Assembly (NCBI GenBank): GCA_009746045.1
Contig: RPFO01001353.1
Coordinates: 2,501-66,500 of the forward strand
Reading direction: 5' to 3'
Length of the DNA stretch: 64,000 bases
DNA from: Mesostigma viride
Lineage: Eukaryota > Streptophyta > Mesostigmatophyceae > Mesostigmatales > Mesostigmataceae
Position 1 is the stretch's first letter, and every line of letters begins with the position of its first letter. The position numbers were made by a program, and so were the translations under genes. Positions 60,952 to 64,000 of the stretch are shown here, piece after piece. Under the pieces are notes generated by a model. That model was not told the DNA's origin, made no database searches, and worked only from the letters and a program-made list of their open reading frames with translations.

Positions 60952-62110
60952 TCTGGGCCCACGTACCGTACCAGCACCTTACACAGTACCTCACACAGTA
61001 CCTCCCCCAACACAGGCAGGCAAGAGAGAAAAGAGAAGAAGCCACAACTAATGCTTCTAATTATACTAATATTATCTACTAGCTATTGTATCTCAGCTGA
61101 TAGGCAGTATCACTATATACTGTGGTGCTTATGCCCTCGAGGATGGGCCCAGGTGAAGCTGCTCCAGTGCACGCAACACATCCTGTGCAGGGAACTGTGT
61201 GACACTCCTATGCTGGTGCAGCCCTTCTGGGATATTATCCTTAATAAACTGTCATCTGCCTCCGCTAATGTACTAAATCCCTGCCATCTAGCTAACGACG
61301 CTGGGTGTAAAACTTTATCCTTAATATGATTTCTACACGCAGCCCAACTAAAGAAAATACATACCCAGTTGGCCTGTGGCCCCGTCGTGTGCTACTGCAT
61401 AGTATAGGTATTGGGATCTACCTCCATGATTAATACGTCTATGTCCTCCTTCATTATTACGTCTGTTGCGAGAGGTTCCCATGAACTACAGATCAGGTAT
61501 TAAGCGGTATGGGAAAGCAGGCATAACATGCAAGAAGGAAGAGGAAAGGAGGAAAGCCCACCCAGGATACCTCTACGTGCAGGTGACGTGCTCACAACGA
61601 GGGAGAAACACGAGGCAGAAACAGTACGTTCACAAACAGTACGCAAACGTTGAGGTCCAGCCACCGGCAACACAATCGGCAACGGCCAGCCGGTAGCTAC
61701 CCTCGAACCGTAGTAAGCAGCGTTGCCCTCTGGGGGTCTGCTCACGGCTCACGAAGGTTGGCCTCTGGGGCAACGTGGGTACCAACAGTCACGAACATTA
61801 ATACGGAATATTCACGACAGAAAACAGAAACCCCGTTTCTATGCGCGTGGGTAAGACAGGAAGGGCAAGAAGGAAATCAGGGACTCTCTACTAACTTCTT
61901 ACCACGTTCATGGACGTCTAGCGTCCTTGAACACCCAACGATGGGTTAAGAGGTATGGGATGGCGCCCCGGCTGCGGCTATAGCTGTCCTGAGCGTTCCC
62001 GGACTTTGGCAACCGCCTAGCTATGCTGGGCGGGATGAAACCGGTCGGCTCTGGGCCTTAGCTAAGCTATACCCGGCTCTGGGCCGCCATGTTAAACCAC
62101 CCTAACCTAA
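60952..62110 (-). other. Gypsy element 5' untranslated region
   Basis: About 1.1 kb between primer site and gag start. It has no recognised ORF. Confidence 0.5.
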
Positions 62111-62122
62111 CCTCCGATACCA
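62111..62122 (-). other. Primer-binding site (initiator Met tRNA type)
   Basis: On the - strand, one base after the 5' LTR, TGGTATCGGAGG matches the start of the usual initiator-Met primer site TGGTATCAGAG with one difference. Confidence 0.8.
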
Positions 62123-62123
62123 G

Positions 62124-62806
62124 TGTAAAACGAACCCGTCCGGGTCGTGCGAAAGATCCTATGTCAGGGTAGGTTATTACGGGTTTCTCGGCTAACCGCC
62201 ACCACTCTATGGGAGTGAGATTAACGGAACAGATGCGGCTTTTGCTCTGTTACGGCTCACGATGATTCATATTGCATTAATCTACACAACCTACATTTAG
62301 GATAGAGCCACCAAATGCAGTTGGAATAATATGCCCCGGGTTCAGACAGGTGATAACACACTCATTTCATTCCGAACCAAGAGGACGAGACTCTCGTCCT
62401 CGGACCAATTATTTCACCTAGGCCTGCCATCAAGCTGGCAAGTCGGGCGCCGACATGGCGCCGACCTTCCAAAGAATTCCGAAACAGTCCACACAAGATC
62501 CTCGGGTCGACATCGACCCTCGCTTACATAATCCACGCATGAGTACAAGGGCTCAACCAGCTATAAAGTACGCAGCGCGGCGCGACTGCACCGGCCCCTA
62601 GAAGATCTCATACATCAACCAAGGCCTAAAATAACTAGTCCGAATCACACAAACTAGCATAATTCCATACAAAAGTCCTGACCAAGGGACAATTCCCAAA
62701 TTAAGTCCCGAAATGAGTCCCAAAGTCCTACGGACTATGACAACAAGCCAAAATACATAGTTTATTCCATGGTTGCGCCCGTTCCAAGGGTCGGGCCCGC
62801 AATGCA
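62124..62806 (-). repeat. Gypsy element 5' LTR (right)
   Basis: The LTR is 683 bp, TGTAAAACGAACCCGTCC to GGGCCCGCAATGCA. It is highly similar to 50,855-51,571 apart from a few substitutions and the shorter AATTAA run. Confidence 0.9.
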
Positions 62807-63200
62807 GTGGGGGGGACCTTCGTTCGGGTGGGTGGTCGAGGCGCGGGGGGCGGGGGATCCCGCATACTATGGCGTCTCGCTGAGGGGGGGGGGGGAGAGG
62901 GGGGGGCACCTCCGGGTGGGTGGGGGGTGGGGGGTGGGGGGTGGGGGGGTGGGGGGTGCGGGGACGGATCCGCCAGTGCATCATGGAGGGCCCTCGCTGA
63001 GGGGGGTGGGGGTGCATGGGGGGGACCTCCAGGTGGGTGGGGGGGCGCGGGGGGCGGGGGATCCCGCAAACTATGGCGTCTCGCTGAGGAGGGCGGGGGG
63101 CCTCATTGCGACCTCAATACATGTAAAGACCATCGGCTCGCTGAGGGGGGAGGGGGGTTGCGACCTCGCCTGGGGCGGGGCGTCTCACTGAGGCGGCGAC
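62807..63200. repeat. G-rich satellite, right block
   Basis: Same units as at 50,455-50,854 (GGACGGATCCGCCAGTGCAT, GGGATCCCGCATACTATGG with CGTCTCGCTGAGG). Its first five bases are the second GTGGG. Confidence 0.85.
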
Positions 63201-64000
63201 TGCAGACGGATGGGGAGGGCGGACCGACTGCGGTGCTTCAGGCCCAAACGGCGTGTCGTTATTTGTCTCCTGACTTCTTCCTTTTTTCTTTGACATTTAG
63301 CTAAGCTTCAGCTGACTAGAATCGAGTTGCCATCTGTCGGCAGACGGATCGAAACTCGACTACTAGAGTTACGGTCGGCTTTGCGCCTTCTTTGGGGGGG
63401 ATGCGAAGCATCCCCCCCCCCTTAACTCTTAAACCGTTCTCGCGCCGTTTTCGTGGTACCAGTTGAAGTCCTACCACTCTAACGGACTGAGTTTGTGCGC
63501 CTACCAGGCGCCGCGCCAATAATAATTTAACGGTCAAACCTGGGGGGATCGAAAGATCTAGACGTCAGCTTTCCGTAGAGCACTTCAGACCGTACTTTGG
63601 ACACCTGGCCAGGGAGATATGCTTGAGCAAAGTTAGGGGGGTACCATGGTCCAACGGGACCGACGTGCAGGAAAAATATTGACGCGCACGGCTATGGCGG
63701 TGCAAAGAACTGACTGGTACGAGAGAATGGCTTGACGTATTGGACTCAAATTTTGTAGGCATGATTCTTAGATCCTAAAAATTGAATATCCCTAGCCATG
63801 GAAGGTTCGGAGGTACGTAGATGGGTCTCGGGGTGCTGGTCGGCGCAGCAAATGACGTTAGCGGCCAGGCAGTGATGGTGCGAGTGCTGCATGTTGCTAG
63901 GCCGAATTTTCCCAGACATCTGCGCATCGATCAATTTAGTACGTTGTTCCCAACAAGATTGATTAGCATTGGCAGCCAGTAAAGGCTCGAGGCTACGTCC
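63201..64000. other. Intergenic stretch without recognised gene
   Basis: It contains CGACTACTAGAGTTACGGTC (63,357-63,376), a diverged relative of the repeat units at 46.9-47.4 kb, and one strong hairpin. No coding region was supported. Confidence 0.4.
63394..63419. repeat. Perfect G-run/C-run hairpin
   Basis: Seven G then ATGC, a GAA loop, GCAT then seven C: an 11-bp perfect stem. Function unknown. Confidence 0.7.

Larger units (their letters stand above)
50855..62806 (-). mobile_element. Ty3/gypsy LTR retrotransposon, decayed, containing a Penelope-like element
   Basis: On the - strand: 5' LTR (62,806-62,124), primer site, gag, protease, reverse transcriptase, RNase H, polypurine tract and 3' LTR (51,571-50,855). 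LTRs begin TG and end CA on the + strand reading. The coding part is broken by many frameshifts, and no integrase was recognised between RNase H and the 3' LTR. A Penelope-like element on the opposite strand occupies 52.5-55.6 kb of that interval. The length without the Penelope-like ORF region is about 8.9 kb. Confidence 0.82.

Overview
The window is eukaryotic nuclear DNA, most likely from a green alga or a similar algal protist. Four observations point that way. It holds a polycystin (PKD2-type) channel gene with GT-AG introns. It holds a PAT/DIRS-type tyrosine-recombinase retrotransposon, a type known from Volvox (Kangaroo). It holds a Penelope-like element with an N-terminal GIY-YIG endonuclease, the Chlamys/Naiad layout described in the green lineage. 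And it has a long intronic TTGTAGGG octamer array, one base away from the Chlamydomonas telomere octamer. The species cannot be fixed from the sequence alone.

Positions 1-23,400 are one host gene on the + strand: a polycystin/TRPP-like cation channel, incomplete at its 5' end. I could join 12 exons whose splice sites and phases all agree. They encode 1,263 residues: a Notch-type LNR cysteine module, the extracellular polycystin (TOP) domain, helices S2-S6 with pore, and a 679-residue tail ending in a coiled coil. The introns (0.8-4.1 kb) are built largely from minisatellites with units of 8, 9, 10, 20, 29, 31, 46, 47 and 77 bp. They also carry degenerate copies of the edges of neighbouring exons, some still conserved at the protein level.

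Positions 23,400-31,245 are gene-poor. They hold a tRNA-like remnant, a G-rich array, and decayed pieces of non-LTR retrotransposons (a restriction-like-endonuclease 3' end and an ORF1-like region).

Positions 31,246-45,923 are a nested stack. A PAT-type element on the - strand, with split direct repeats, has its recombinase gene cut by a complete copia-like LTR element (32,629-39,527, 5-bp target duplication GGGGC). Its pol gene is cut by a tandem-dimer insertion (41,711-44,056) flanked by a 29-bp duplication.

Positions 45,924-50,854 hold dispersed and tandem repeats, a Ty3/gypsy reverse-transcriptase fragment, and a G-rich satellite.

Positions 50,855-62,806 are a Ty3/gypsy element on the - strand with two LTRs, an initiator-Met-type primer site, a polypurine tract and a GTGGG target duplication. 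Its gag-pol is decayed. A Penelope-like element (52,514-55,569, + strand) lies inside it. The G-rich satellite resumes at 62,807, and the last kilobase shows no gene.

In working terms there is one host membrane-channel gene beside a transposon graveyard. The insertion order can be read directly from target duplications and broken reading frames.
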